This document shows, in pieces, positions 8,002-17,204 of a stretch of DNA of 31,121 nucleotides; position 1 is the stretch's first letter; every line of letters starts with the position of its first letter. The DNA comes from Chara braunii (lineage: Eukaryota > Streptophyta > Charophyceae > Charales > Characeae): NCBI GenBank assembly GCA_003427395.1, contig BFEA01000729.1:445513-476633 (forward strand). The letters run 5' to 3'. A program made the translations under genes and the position numbers. A model generated the notes under the pieces. That model saw only the letters and a list, made by a program, of their open reading frames with translations, had not been told where the DNA came from and did no database searches.

Positions 8002-8034
<33 letters not shown>
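8002..8034 (+). repeat. Poly(A) tail of a retroposed sequence
   Basis: 33 A residues follow GAGGTTCTGC. This marks the 3' end of a + strand retroposon whose 5' end I could not fix. No clear target duplication was found. Confidence 0.6.
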
Positions 8035-8035
<1 letters not shown>

Positions 8036-8212
8036 CATTGAGATCATAACGAAAGACAAGTTGGTATCATTCCGGACATAAAAAATACCCAGTGGGTTGA
8101 GGGGCATGCTAATCACATCACAGACAGTATAAACGAGACGATGCTGGGCATAGAATGCACTCGGGGGCTATAAAATGCAGGCAAGGCAAACAGCACCCCT
8201 CCCTCATCAGAG

Positions 8213-8297
8213 GGTCCTATGGTCCAGTTGAGTGCTTTTACAACCCTCAAATTGTTCAAATGCAGACCCCCCCCAAGTTCGAGTCCCGCTACTACGA
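8213..8297 (+). other. tRNA-like sequence with Pol III A and B boxes (SINE head or decayed tRNA)
   Basis: TGGTCCAGTTG at 8220-8230 fits the A-box consensus TRGYNNARNNG. AGTTCGAGTCC at 8276-8286 fits the B-box consensus exactly. Spacing is close to that in tRNA genes. The flanking stems pair poorly, so it is not a convincing functional tRNA. A tRNA-derived SINE head is the likelier reading. A TATAAAA lies about 40 bp upstream (8170). Confidence 0.35.
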
Positions 8298-9009
8298 TCA
8301 GATGACCAGAACAAAATCACTTTGAATTACCTGGGGCCGGTCAGTTCATTCAATGATGATATCTCAACCCCGTCACCCTTTCAAAAAAGAGAGGAAAACA
8401 CCATTTTTTATATTACATGATGTATCAAAGGGACGCTGGACCCGGTTTCCAGCAGGTGCCGCTCCCCACCAATAGATGGAGCAGCCCTACCGATAAGCCC
8501 TCAATTCTGACGGTTCTCTTACCACCGCCAAGTATATATATATATATAAAAGAAGAGAGGAGCTTGTAAAACGCAGAAAGGACGGGATATCAATTTATAC
8601 TTATACCCAACAGAATATTTCAGCTCCCGCAGCATCAGTCCCCCGAGCTACTTCGCCTCATCTTTCCTTATTGTTCAGTCTTTTTTTGATGGCCGAGAGA
8701 GTGGCCATGTGATGGCTGAGTTGCCTTCAGGCCGATAAGGGAGGGGGTGAAGGTTTGGGGGAGATAGACACATCATGATGAGAGGTCACTTTATATGCTT
8801 TGATCCATAGTTTTGCTCTTCGGGGCTTGTGTGACCTCCGTTTTTTCCGTTTTGATCTCGTTTTTTGGAGGTAGCTTCAAGATAGTAACCCGATTTTGAT
8901 TTTCATACGATTGTGAATCCGATTTTTTTATTCTAATCTCTGGTTTTCAAATTTAATCTTTTGGATTTTTCTATTTGATTTTCTCATGACAGGTAGCTTT
9001 ACGTTTTTC

Positions 9010-9345
9010 AATTCTAATTTGATTCAAGACAGCGGACTCATGAATGAATTCAATTTTTTTTGAATAATTCTCGATTTAATCCTATCAGTTGATGATCGTA
9101 AATCAGAGTTTCGCCTATGATCTCGAATAATGTTTTTTTAATTTTTAGATTCTCAATGAACTCGTGAATCCACAAACCTGATTCAAGACAGTGGGATCAT
9201 GAATGATCTCCAAAATTTCTGAATTACTCTCAATTTGTTCTTTTCATATTGACCATCGTAAATCAGAGCCTCGTCTCTGATCTTGAATAGTGATCTCTAA
9301 CTTTTTAGAATTTCAATGGTCTCGTGAATTTGTTGAATCTTGTTT
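9010..9345 (+). repeat. Tandem duplication, about 165-bp unit, AT-rich
   Basis: Two diverged copies starting near 9019 and 9180 share GATTCAAGACAG, TCATGAATGA, ATCGTAAATCAGAG and CTCGTGAATC in the same order. Neither copy is coding. Confidence 0.8.
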
Positions 9346-9699
9346 TTCGAACTTTTTCCTGATGTTTCGACTCACCTGAGAACGGTATTCTAGTGTTTTG
9401 TTGTTTCACTGGTTGTGGTGATACACTCCTGTTTGAGAGAGGTCAGTAGTGGGAGGGAGGTGACGCGTCCTGCTGGCGAGGGGGTCAGTCAGTAGGACTG
9501 AAATAGGGCATAGCAGCAACGGAGATGGTGGCTCCGCTGTGACAAGTCTTGCCGGAGGGGGGTCAGGGGGCGTGTTCAGGTGGTTTGGGGGTGTTGAGCA
9601 CGACCTGGCATCGAGGAAGCCGGGTATTTCAAAGCATTAGTTGCTACGGTGTGTTCAGCAGATTATCCGACGGTGGATTATCGCCATCATGTCCATAAG

Positions 9700-9945
9700 G
9701 TTAGGGTTGGCCGATGCCAGAACGACGCTGGCCGGAGCTGGGGTTTGGTTGCGCTGCCCTGTAACCTGAGTATGCGGGGGTTAGAGGCCTGGTAGAGAGA
9801 TTTGGGGAACTGCCGAGGGTGGAAGGCAGTCCAGTGGCTAACCGCGAGCTGGTATTAGGACGACGCGGGTCGGAGCTGGGGTGGGTCGCGCTGCCCTGTA
9901 ACCCAGCGGTTGGGGGTGTGAGGCCTAGAAGAGCCTGGTATCTTG
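9700..9945 (+). repeat. Tandem duplication, about 145-bp unit
   Basis: GACGACGC...GGAGCTGGGG followed by GCGCTGCCCTGTAACC and GAGGCCT occurs near 9720 and again near 9860. The - strand is open through part of it (10000 to 9701), but the frame is low-complexity and proline/serine-rich. Confidence 0.75.
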
Positions 9946-10189
9946 GATATGTGGATTGTGGCAGCCGTAGGATAGTCTGTTGATAGCACTGGGGCAGCAT
10001 GTTTTTGGTTATATCGGCTTCCAGATAATTCTATTTGGGTCTCTTTTTTCATGAGTAAGTTGATTTGTGTAAGTCGCTTCTGGTGGTCTTGAGGTCGCTT
10101 CATGATTCTGGGGGTTTCTTGCTATTCACTGTGGGCTTCTCTGATGCGGTTGTGGTGGTTTGAAGCCAGAAGGTCGCTGGCTGGTGTTG

Positions 10190-10555
10190 GAAGTAGATGG
10201 TGGGATATCAAGCGTTCTACTAGTGAGGCGGCTAGCTGGTAGGATGGAAATAGGGCACAGCAGCAGCGGAGATGGTGGCTCGGCTGCGGTAAGTCTTGCC
10301 GGAGTGAGGTAAGAGGATGGATGGGGGTTTCTGGGACGTTCTCTGAACTTTTGCTTACGTGAGTGGGAGAAGTAGATGGTGGGATAACAAGCGTCCTACT
10401 AGTGAGGGGGCTTGCTGGTAGGATGGAAATAGGGTATAGCAGCAGCGGAGATGGTGGCTCTGCTGCAGTAAGTCTTGTCGGAGTGAGGTAAAGAGGATGG
10501 ATGGGGGTTTCTGAGGCGTTTCTTGAAGTCTTGCCTATTTTCTGAATTTTGCCAT

Positions 10556-10599
<44 letters not shown>

Positions 10600-11300
10600 C
10601 CCGAGAAACCACCCGGGCGGATACTAGGGATGCTGGTAAGAGCAGACACCGCTAGCACTGTCAGGGGGGCTCCATCTATTGGTGGGTAGCAGCACCTGCT
10701 GGAAAGCGGGTCCAGCGTCCCTGAACAGTGTGATTGTTTGTGTGACTAAACAAGCAATTGAAATGACTGCAAGTTACTGGGCTCACCTCTAAAGAAAGGA
10801 GTTTGGCGGGGAGACTGGATCCAATTTTTCTTTGCCAAAGCCGGGTAATGGCCCCGGTACCCTAAACCTTCAAAATTGTCTTTCAGTTGCTTCTGGTGGT
10901 CTCGAGACGCTGTTATATTCATAAATCTCCGGTCAGAACGACGCTGGTTGGTGTTGGAAGTAGATGGCGGGATATCAAGCGTCCTACCAGTGAAGGGGCT
11001 AGCTGGTAGGATGGAAATAGGGTATAGCAGCGGCAGAGATGGTGGCTCTGCTGCAGTAAGTCTTGCCGGAGTGAGGTAAAGCCGATGGATGGGGGGGTTT
11101 GAGATGTTTCCTGAAACTTTGCCTAGGTGAGTGGGAGAAGAAGGTTGGATATCAAGCGTCCTACTACTGAGGGGGCCAGCTGGTAGGATGGTAATAGGGT
11201 ACAGCAGCAGCAGAGATGGTGGCTCTGTTGCAGTAAGACTTGCCGGAGTGAGGTAATGAGGATGGAGGGGGGTCTGACTCTTTTCCTGAATTGTTGCCTA
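10190..11300 (+). repeat. Family of ~180-bp repeats in two pairs
   Basis: Four copies start near 10190, 10368, 10953 and 11131. Each has AAGTAGATGG or similar, ATCAAGCGTCCTACTA, GGTAGGATGG, AGAGATGGTGGCTC and CTTGCCGGAGTGAGG. A partial fifth copy lies at about 9474-9552. The pairs sit on either side of the 10721 inverted-repeat end. The preceding GCTTCTGGTGGTCT is also shared (10075 and 10888), so a larger segment was duplicated. Confidence 0.85.
10558..10660 (-). mobile_element. Poly(A)-tailed small retroposon
   Basis: 42 Ts at 10558-10599 form the poly(A) tail of a short - strand sequence whose 5' head is GTGCTAGCGGTGTCTGCTCT followed by TACCAGCA (about 10656 to 10629). The same head occurs in the 59-bp insert at 13278-13336. 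Its body ends CGGGTGGTTTCTCGGG before the tail. I could not find a target duplication here. Confidence 0.55.
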
Positions 11301-11408
11301 TTTTCGATAGTTTGTTGTACCTCTTAATCTAGCTCTTAGCCAAATCCGGGTAGTGGCCCCGGTACTGCAAATTCTCAATTTTTTTCAAAATCCTATGTAA
11401 TTTTCTAT

Positions 11409-11472
11409 ATGGGACGCTGGGCCCGGTTCCCAGCACGTGTTGCTCCCCACGAATAGATTGGAGCTTTGTTCC
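11409..11472 (+). repeat. Solitary copy of the inverted-repeat end sequence
   Basis: GGGACGCTGGGCCCGGTTCC and onward matches the left end of the 8430-10721 unit, with more differences. No matching right end follows in the window. Confidence 0.7.
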
Positions 11473-12015
11473 CGTTAAAAAAAAGAAAAAGAAAAAAAAA
11501 GGTTCCCCCCGGACAATGGTGGTTCAACCCCTTCTTCGATCACAAGGTCTTGGTGTATAGCATTGTTTACCATTCAGCAGCCCAAGACTCAAGACTGGTG
11601 CACCCCTTCTTTGCCCTGATTGTGCACCCATAATGTTTAAACACCAGTACTTGGCCCATACATCGACCGTGTACTGGTGTACTGGTGCCCTCACGTTAAC
11701 GCGCCAATGTGTGGGCCAAGTATTGGTGGTTTAAAACACCACTGGTACTCAGCAGGTTTGGCGGTTGTCTCCGACTCTCCGTGGTGTTTGTAGAAACAGC
11801 GCACATCTCCAACAAAACGGTCTGCACCTGGGGATGCAAGTACACAGTTGTACACTTCAAATCCACAATCTCACCTACCGTCTTCCTCCGAACACAATTG
11901 ACACTGATCATGGCTGTACCGGACCGAAAAGATAGTTCCTTTTGTATATAATCAGGGTGATTTAGTATATTTGTGTATATAATCAGGGTGTTTAACACTG
12001 GCGGGGGCGTTTTGT

Positions 12016-12048
<33 letters not shown>

Positions 12049-12237
12049 TTTTTGTTCCGGGGAAGACAGTAGTTGTCCCCAATGCTCGCGGCCCCCCAGT
12101 GAGTATGTAGTCCAATGGAAGGAGTCAAATGGAAGGGAACCCTAACTGTCCTGAATCCTTTTGTTGAGCCTACTATTCACTGGACTTTGGGCTGCCAAAT
12201 CTCAGCGGTTGGGGCAGCAGCCCAATCATGAGGTTTT
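11473..12237. other. Non-coding, with a fold-back and a poly(A)-tailed insertion
   Basis: Includes the fold-back at 11635-11735, a short direct duplication of TATATAATCAGGGTG near 11945 and 11975, and a 27-nt poly(A) at 12020-12046 that ends a + strand retroposon. The frame 11709-11951 has no recognisable domain. Confidence 0.4.
11635..11735. repeat. Fold-back hairpin, about 29-bp arms
   Basis: GTTTAAACACCAGTACTTGG with CCCATACAT (11635-11663) pairs with 11707-11735 with a few mismatches. The loop is about 43 nt. Related TTAAACCACYAGTACYT strings occur at about 7187 and 28834. Confidence 0.7.
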
Positions 12238-12271
12238 TGAGGGACAGTGGACAGCCCAGAGTACGACATGA
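12238..12271 (+). repeat. Dispersed 34-bp repeat, copy 1
   Basis: TGAGGGACAGTGGACAGCCC with AGAGTACGACATGA is found again at 30181-30214 with two differences, same orientation. The function is unknown. Confidence 0.7.
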
Positions 12272-12394
12272 TGGGGGACCAAAAAAGAAAAAGAAAAAAA
12301 GACCTTGAGACAAGCGGCCTCAGAGACTGCTACCTAGGTACGCCCCGCCATGCCACTTCACCCCTGGGATCCTTCTGCTGCGTGACTGGGTGCT

Positions 12395-12560
12395 TCTGCC
12401 GTCTTCACCCGAAAATAACGCCCGGGCGTTACATCCAACTTACCCTAAATAAAACGGATTTTTGTTTTTACTCACTTTTTTTAGAAAAAATTGAATGGAA
12501 TGCCCTTTCGAATATAACACCGGGTGTTATACTTGAATAGAACGCCGGGGCATTCTATTT
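12395..12560 (+). repeat. Palindromic AACGCCCGGGCGTT repeat block, copy 1
   Basis: Contains ATAACGCCCGGGCGTTA (about 12416-12432), ATAACACCGGGTGTTAT (about 12515-12531) and AACGCCGGGGCATT. Flanking CGTCTTCACCCGAAAATAA is found in reverse complement at about 28450-28470, where a similar palindrome block lies. Confidence 0.7.
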
Positions 12561-12739
12561 GAATGTTCCGTGGGCAGAGTGCCTTGTAGAGGGAGATTCC
12601 ATGAGTTTTAAAGAGGGGGAGGGGCGTATACACGGGGTTGAAAGGGGTTTCAACTTCCAAGGGGTATGTTTTGGTTTGTTTTTCTGTTTTCCTTTTTTAT
12701 TTCCGAATTTATAAGGAATCTTTCCGAACTTTTAAGGAA
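12561..12739. other. Spacer, nothing recognised
   Basis: Contains two near copies of TTCCGAAYTTWTAAGGAATC (about 12702 and 12722). The LINE 5' boundary probably lies just after this, but I cannot fix it. Confidence 0.35.
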
Positions 12740-13260
12740 TCCTGCAGCGACCCTCATTAGAAGCACCTGTTGGGTCCAGAAGGGCTAGACCCTGTAGGCG
12801 CATGGTATGGCCCGACACCAGAGGAGGAGAGACAGGGAGGAGATGAGCTCTGGGAGGTGCAACGTCGACAAATTGCCGTTTCCGTGAGGTTCGGATGTGA
12901 ACTGTAGGGGAACAGTCTGGGGTGGTGGTACCGGGTGGGGAAGAAATTATCAGGCAATGGATGAAACCCCCCCAAGTAAGGGTGATCCAGACTCAGAACC
13001 GGAGAGGGACGCTACTATCTACGAGGTGGATGGGTAGGATTCCACTGCGAGGGTTATCCATAGATCCACTAGCATGGCGATGGAGAGGAGGCACACTCTC
13101 AAAAGCTAATCCCCGGGGATTGGATATCTCCATCTTCACAGTAAGTGAATCCTACAGGCTGGCAACCAGCAAAGGGAGGAATCCTGCAGGGGTGGCAGTA
13201 GCCAGATGGAGTGCAGTTCTGTTGGAGGACCTTCAGGGAAAAGAGGGAGAGTTTCTGAAT

Positions 13261-13353
13261 CTGTGGAATATTCTTCTTCTTCTTCTATGCCTCCGCCATT
13301 GTTAGTGGTGCTGATAAGAGCAGACACCGCTAGCACCTGTGGAATATTCTTCT
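13261..13353 (-). mobile_element. 59-bp retroposon with 17-bp target duplication inside the LINE
   Basis: CTGTGGAATATTCTTCT occurs at 13261-13277 and 13337-13353. The 59 bp between them reads, on the - strand, GTGCTAGCGGTGTCTGCTCT, then TATCAGCACC..., and ends in (GAA)n. Removing the insert and one duplicate joins the LINE frame (NLWNIL to LALPDL). The head is shared with the poly(A)-tailed copy at 10558-10660, so this is a mobile small RNA or SINE. I do not recognise the RNA. Confidence 0.8.
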
Positions 13354-13527
13354 CGCTCTACCAGACCTTAAACATGCGAGCCTGTTGTGGATGATGTCGC
13401 TGTTGGTTACCCCGACGGCTGTTTGGCTATGTAGCAGAGCGATGGAGGTAGAGTTGACCTGCCCCCGCTGCTCCTGGCCTTTAGAGTCCAGTAAATATTT
13501 GTTGTGGGACTGTCCGGCCTTGAGAAG

Positions 13528-13531
13528 GGTG
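13528..13531. repeat. Target-site duplication of the gypsy element, left copy (GGTG)
   Basis: GGTG at 13528-13531 matches 27376-27379 directly outside the right LTR. Extending by one base, GGTGT also matches, so the duplication is 4-5 bp, normal for Ty3/gypsy integration. Joining across one copy restores the LINE codons Val-Trp-Arg-Trp-Trp. Confidence 0.75.
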
Positions 13532-13837
13532 TGTGATGTGCAAAATCACGCCCTGTGCTGTCTTCCGTTCGGAGTTTTAGCTGTGCGGAAAAGAGGCCCA
13601 GAAAAACAGCAAGATGGGGTGTGCCAAGGATTTTTTGGAAATTGAGTGTGGGGACGCAGACTGAACTGAAATCCCCCGTGTTGGTCCGATGGATCGTTTC
13701 GCGCGTCGCGGAATGCGCGCGCGGACATGGCGCGAAAACGGAAAGATCCAAATTCAATCCAAAAAGTATTGTCGGACTTCCCATCGAGCTACAGCCCGTC
13801 GTTTAGAACGGAAAGGCTCTGGCACGCTTCGCGTGTC

Positions 13838-14302
13838 TCATTTTCGTACCAGATCTCGTTTTCGTTCGCTGGTCAGTTCCGAATCCGACGTGGATGGTCC
13901 CAGCCGAGTGGCTCTTTCCTTTTGCTCGTCCTCACTCCGTATTTGGTAGTGGAAGCCCTTTGCTTCGTAGCGATCAAAACGTTGACATTCGGTGCACAAA
14001 GTGCGCGGCCAGTGGGGTTCTACTGCTGTCCACGGAATGACGATTAACTCGTTAAATGGCAACAATACCGAGTAAGGTGGGAAGTGTGTATCGATGATAA
14101 CAAACCCGGCTTTTACGAACCCAAAACAGCGGTCGGCCGGAGGGAAGTAATATTGCCTGCCGATTTGTGCAACGGCTTCTCTTACGTCCCACTCACATAC
14201 ACGTGTCATTTCCTCACTGTAAGGAAAAGGTCGCGTTGGGATGGGAGATACGGGAGGCTGGCGCCCAATCGAAGGGTAGTTGTTAGTCCACATGTCAATC
14301 AA
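13838..14302 (-). pseudogene. Leader ORF inside the LTR (3' LTR copy)
   Basis: An open frame of 154 codons on the element's sense strand, downstream of the LTR TATA box, so it would sit in the transcribed leader ahead of gag. It encodes a hydrophobic/aromatic-rich segment (FVIIDTHFPPYSVLLPFNEL) with a CxxC (LCTECQRF), then a charged tail. It ends at a TGA (13838-13840) where the other LTR has CGA. No domain is recognised. Confidence 0.45.
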
Positions 14303-14352
14303 TCACAAAATATTTGGAGACGTCATTAAGAACAGAAGCGACTTGCGCGTCC

Positions 14353-14846
14353 CCCAATCAATCTTTTTCTTGACACAAGTAAGGCAGAGGGCATGCGCAG
14401 TGCAAACAGAGCTACAGATCTAAACACTCCTGCATTCTCGAACAAAATCCCGACGACACTCGTCTAATCAAATTTAAAAAAAGTCACGCATCTCTATTCA
14501 TGCATTCACTGTGGAAGGTGNGAAAATGAGANATGCACANGAAAAGATGGATCGTATTGCACAATACACACGCATACACCGTTCACAAGACAAGTAGANG
14601 GGNTCCTTGCGTAGGAGGATTACCCAGGAAACTATTGGAAGAGTTCCGGAAGAAGTTCTTTCACACAGAAGCAGGATGCCAACTCATTCCTACTCAAGAG
14701 AGGGACAATCATTCAGACACATCATCATTCAAAAAGAAAGAGAGAAAGAGTGAGAGAGAGAGAGAGAGTCGAGGGAAAGAAAGTCCAAAATAGAAGATTA
14801 CAAGATCCAGGAAGAGAAAACTTCGGCGTCACCGCCGTACACTCAC
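14353..14846. other. LTR segment identical to its partner, ambiguous bases included
   Basis: This roughly 494-bp stretch is identical to 25643-26136, including N at five matching positions (14521, 14532, 14540, 14599, 14603 against 25811, 25822, 25830, 25889, 25893). Shared ambiguity codes point to one consensus being placed at both repeats during assembly. Confidence 0.85.
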
Positions 14847-15182
14847 GCCAAAGATAACAATCCGCAACAAAGGCGCATTCGCCGTTAATTCCAATATGGC
14901 CCCGGGCCAATCAACTCAACATCGATCCTCATATCCACACCGACGATCCCGACCGTCGCGTGCTAACTCTCACCACTGCGATCGTCAACCCGCTGTNGTA
15001 AACTCGACATGGTTCACCCAGATCCCATCGTCCATCGTGGCGATCCAGCGCGCAACCGGCCAGTCTATCGTCAGCCCGACAGGACTTTCCGACTCGCTTC
15101 AAACACTCTGCCTAGCCACTGCTTCCCGGAAGTTGGCTCAAGAGTCGAGAACATAAGAGAGCTTTGCGGACGCGCTTGCGGG

Positions 15183-15190
15183 TTTTATAG
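15183..15190 (-). promoter_or_regulatory. TATA box in the 3' LTR
   Basis: CTATAAAA on the element strand, the same position as 26473-26480 in the 5' LTR. Its context GACTATAAAACCCGC is conserved in both LTRs. Confidence 0.6.
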
Positions 15191-16095
15191 TCGCGACAGG
15201 GGAGATAGAAGGGGGAGAAGGCGACAGGAAAGNTGAGGTGTAAGAGGAGAAGGAGGAGAAGACTTTGAGACGAGTGCTCTACGAACGGCATGTTGATCCC
15301 TCGGAACTCAAGGTTCAACCAATCAGATTCGTCGCGCGATAGGAAGGTCCTATCGATCCACGCACCTGATTGGCAAGCGAGAGTTATCGGAGGATTGACC
15401 GGGCGTCGTATGCCAGACGTAGAGGGTGAGAAGAGAAAAGGCGCGAGAGGTGGCGTAAGACGGGTCCAAGATTTAGACGATCAAGAAGAGGAAATGGGCG
15501 CGCGAAAAGCAATGCGGGAGAGAGAGAGAGGGAGAAGGAAAAACAGTTACGGGGAGAGAGAAAAAGGAGGGGGAAGGGAAGGGAGGCGCGGGAGGGAGCG
15601 ATGCGGGGGACAGAGAGAAGGAAGCTTTTGCATGCACGGCGCCGTCAACACAAAAAAGAAAAAGGCACCGAAACAGTTACAACTTGCTTCTATCCTAATT
15701 CAAAATTGAAATCACCATATCCGCGCGCGAAAAAGCGACGCGGGAAAAGAAAATCCTACGCCTATTCGTATTCACGCAAAATTCCGAGAGTTTTCCCTGA
15801 CGCGCCCAAGAACACCCACTCACCCAAAAAGGACACGTCGAAGTTCCGCTTATCCCGGAATTCCCAACTACCGAGCCCAATTCCCAATGCGCTCGCTAGG
15901 GCGCACGTAAATTCCTATGTATTTCTCGACTTTGCAAAAAGAAAAACAGAACTCAGTAGTCGAAAAAACTCTTCAAAAAGGAAAATGCGGCACCCGAAAG
16001 TAAGAACTCAAAACGGGGTTTTCCTGGGGTAGGTAGGATACAAGCAAAAAAAAGGGTACGAAAGATGACACGGGGTCGGGAAGTGGTTCGTCACA

Positions 16096-16487
16096 TATGT
16101 GGCGCGCAGGGGGTTCCAAAATTATGCGATCTCCCGATTGCATGGAATGGCGAAAGAAAGAGGGGAAAACAGAGTGATGCGTGAGGAACCAAGCGTATCA
16201 ACAGAGCAGAAAGAAGTACAAGGAACGATAACTGGGTCGTGGATGAGATGGCGACAACATCTGTGGCAAGATTTCCGCAGCCTTGTCATATGCAACACTC
16301 TGCCTCGTGGAGATCGTCCAGGTGACGCCATCATGGTCCACCTGATCTCCGTGTGCTCTGCACCCTTGCTCGTTGCCGTCGGTCGAATCGGCGTGTAGGT
16401 TGACGCCATCGTTGATGGCGCGATCTTCGCGAGGCTTACCAATTCGTGTTGATGAAGGGAGGAGAGAAAAAAAAAGGGGGGGGGGGT
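16096..16487 (-). other. Gypsy internal region next to the 3' LTR; no polypurine tract seen
   Basis: The element strand just before the 3' LTR reads ...CCCCCTGCGCGCCACATA, which is not a purine run. Short frames here (for example SLAKIAPSTMASTYTPI) may be remnants of the extra ORF region. Next to the gap is a run of A then G on the + strand (16467-16486). Confidence 0.5.
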
Positions 16488-16797
16488 NNNNNNNNNNNNN
16501 NNNNNNNNNNNNNNNNNNNNNNNNNNNNNNNNNNNNNNNNNNNNNNNNNNNNNNNNNNNNNNNNNNNNNNNNNNNNNNNNNNNNNNNNNNNNNNNNNNNN
16601 NNNNNNNNNNNNNNNNNNNNNNNNNNNNNNNNNNNNNNNNNNNNNNNNNNNNNNNNNNNNNNNNNNNNNNNNNNNNNNNNNNNNNNNNNNNNNNNNNNNN
16701 NNNNNNNNNNNNNNNNNNNNNNNNNNNNNNNNNNNNNNNNNNNNNNNNNNNNNNNNNNNNNNNNNNNNNNNNNNNNNNNNNNNNNNNNNNNNNNNNN
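16488..16797. other. Assembly gap, 310 N
   Basis: An uninterrupted run of N within the gypsy post-pol region. The extra ORF cannot be followed across it, and the true gap length may differ. Confidence 1.
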
Positions 16798-17204
16798 AGT
16801 GGGGGTAGGAAGCGATTCATCCTTCCACCGTCATCGGGAGCTCCTCATATCGGATGATTCGGTGGAAGCGGGGGAAATGATCGCCACTGCGGGGGAGGGA
16901 GGCGAGGTAGTCGCGATAGAAGGAGGAGAGGGTGCGGAAGAGCACCACTCGAAAGACCTCGAAGTGGCGACAGGCGGGGATTGTCCCCGTGGCAACGCAG
17001 TAGACTTCTACGACGTTGGATCGCTCCCATGCAGCGCTGAACAACAGAAGATGCCAGCAGAATGTGGGAGCAGCGGACTAAAGGGAGGCGTGAGGATGGA
17101 CGGTGGCGAGTAGACGGGTATAATAGAAGTCGCTGAAGAGATGGGTATGGAAAGGATGGGAAGGGAAGGTGACGGGGGTATGGATCTGCTCGAGGGTGAG
17201 AAAA
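16798..17204 (-). pseudogene. Post-pol ORF region, distal fragment
   Basis: On the - strand the frame 17044 to 16817 encodes a protein-like stretch (ERSNVVEVYCVATGTIPACR, then FRTLSSFYRDYLASLPRSGD) that runs into the N gap. The preceding 17204-17045 is open in other frames and proline/serine-rich. It is probably the frameshifted continuation of the ORF above it. No family is recognised. Confidence 0.35.

Larger units (their letters stand above)
8430..10721. mobile_element. 2.3-kb unit bounded by 53-bp terminal inverted repeats
   Basis: The 53 bases at 8430-8482 (GGGACGCTGGACCCGG...AATAGATGGAGC) are repeated in reverse complement at 10669-10721 with three mismatches. The interior has no credible transposase: it holds AT-rich duplications (9010-9345), a GC-rich duplication (9700-9945) and copies of a 180-bp repeat. 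No target duplication is visible in the flanks. It may be a non-autonomous DNA transposon, but related ends at 1-24 and 11409 show that the end sequence also occurs alone. Confidence 0.5.
12922..13531 (+). pseudogene. LINE ORF2 C-terminal region, left half (zf-RVT zinc finger)
   Basis: The frame through 12922-13277 (SYRLATSKGRNPAGVAVARW..., EFLNLWNIL) continues after the small insert as LALPDLKHASLLWMMSL and then CPRCSWPLESSKYLLWDC. This CxxC...(H/K)LLxxC pattern is the zinc-binding-like region that follows the RT in plant LINE ORF2 (zf-RVT type). The left half ends at the gypsy insertion. Identification is by motif pattern, and the upstream part has no clear domain. Confidence 0.7.
13532..16095 (-). 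repeat. 3' LTR of the gypsy element
   Basis: Matches 24829-27375 over its whole length from 13546. The first 14 bases (13532-13545, TGTGATGTGCAAAA) have no counterpart in the other LTR but complete a TG...CA-type terminus. Relative to the 5' LTR it has about nine substitutions and a missing 9-bp block in the first 150 bp. It also carries a 10-bp extra segment near 15970. A TATA box on the element strand lies at 15183-15190. GA-rich tracts (14729-14771, 15508-15600) are CT-rich on the element strand. Confidence 0.92.

Noticed and set aside
10122-10658. 178-codon frame on the - strand with a poly-Lys run
   Set aside because: It is made by the poly(T) tract and the 180-bp repeats, so it is low-complexity and not coding.
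14533-16032. Basic, low-complexity frames in the LTRs (for example 15290-15709 and 15601-16032)
   Set aside because: They are antisense to the element, in GA-rich LTR sequence, and are mirrored in the other LTR (26580-26999, 26891 onward). No motif was seen.
16122-17113. Long frames spanning the N run on both strands
   Set aside because: They are open only because ambiguous codons do not count as stops.
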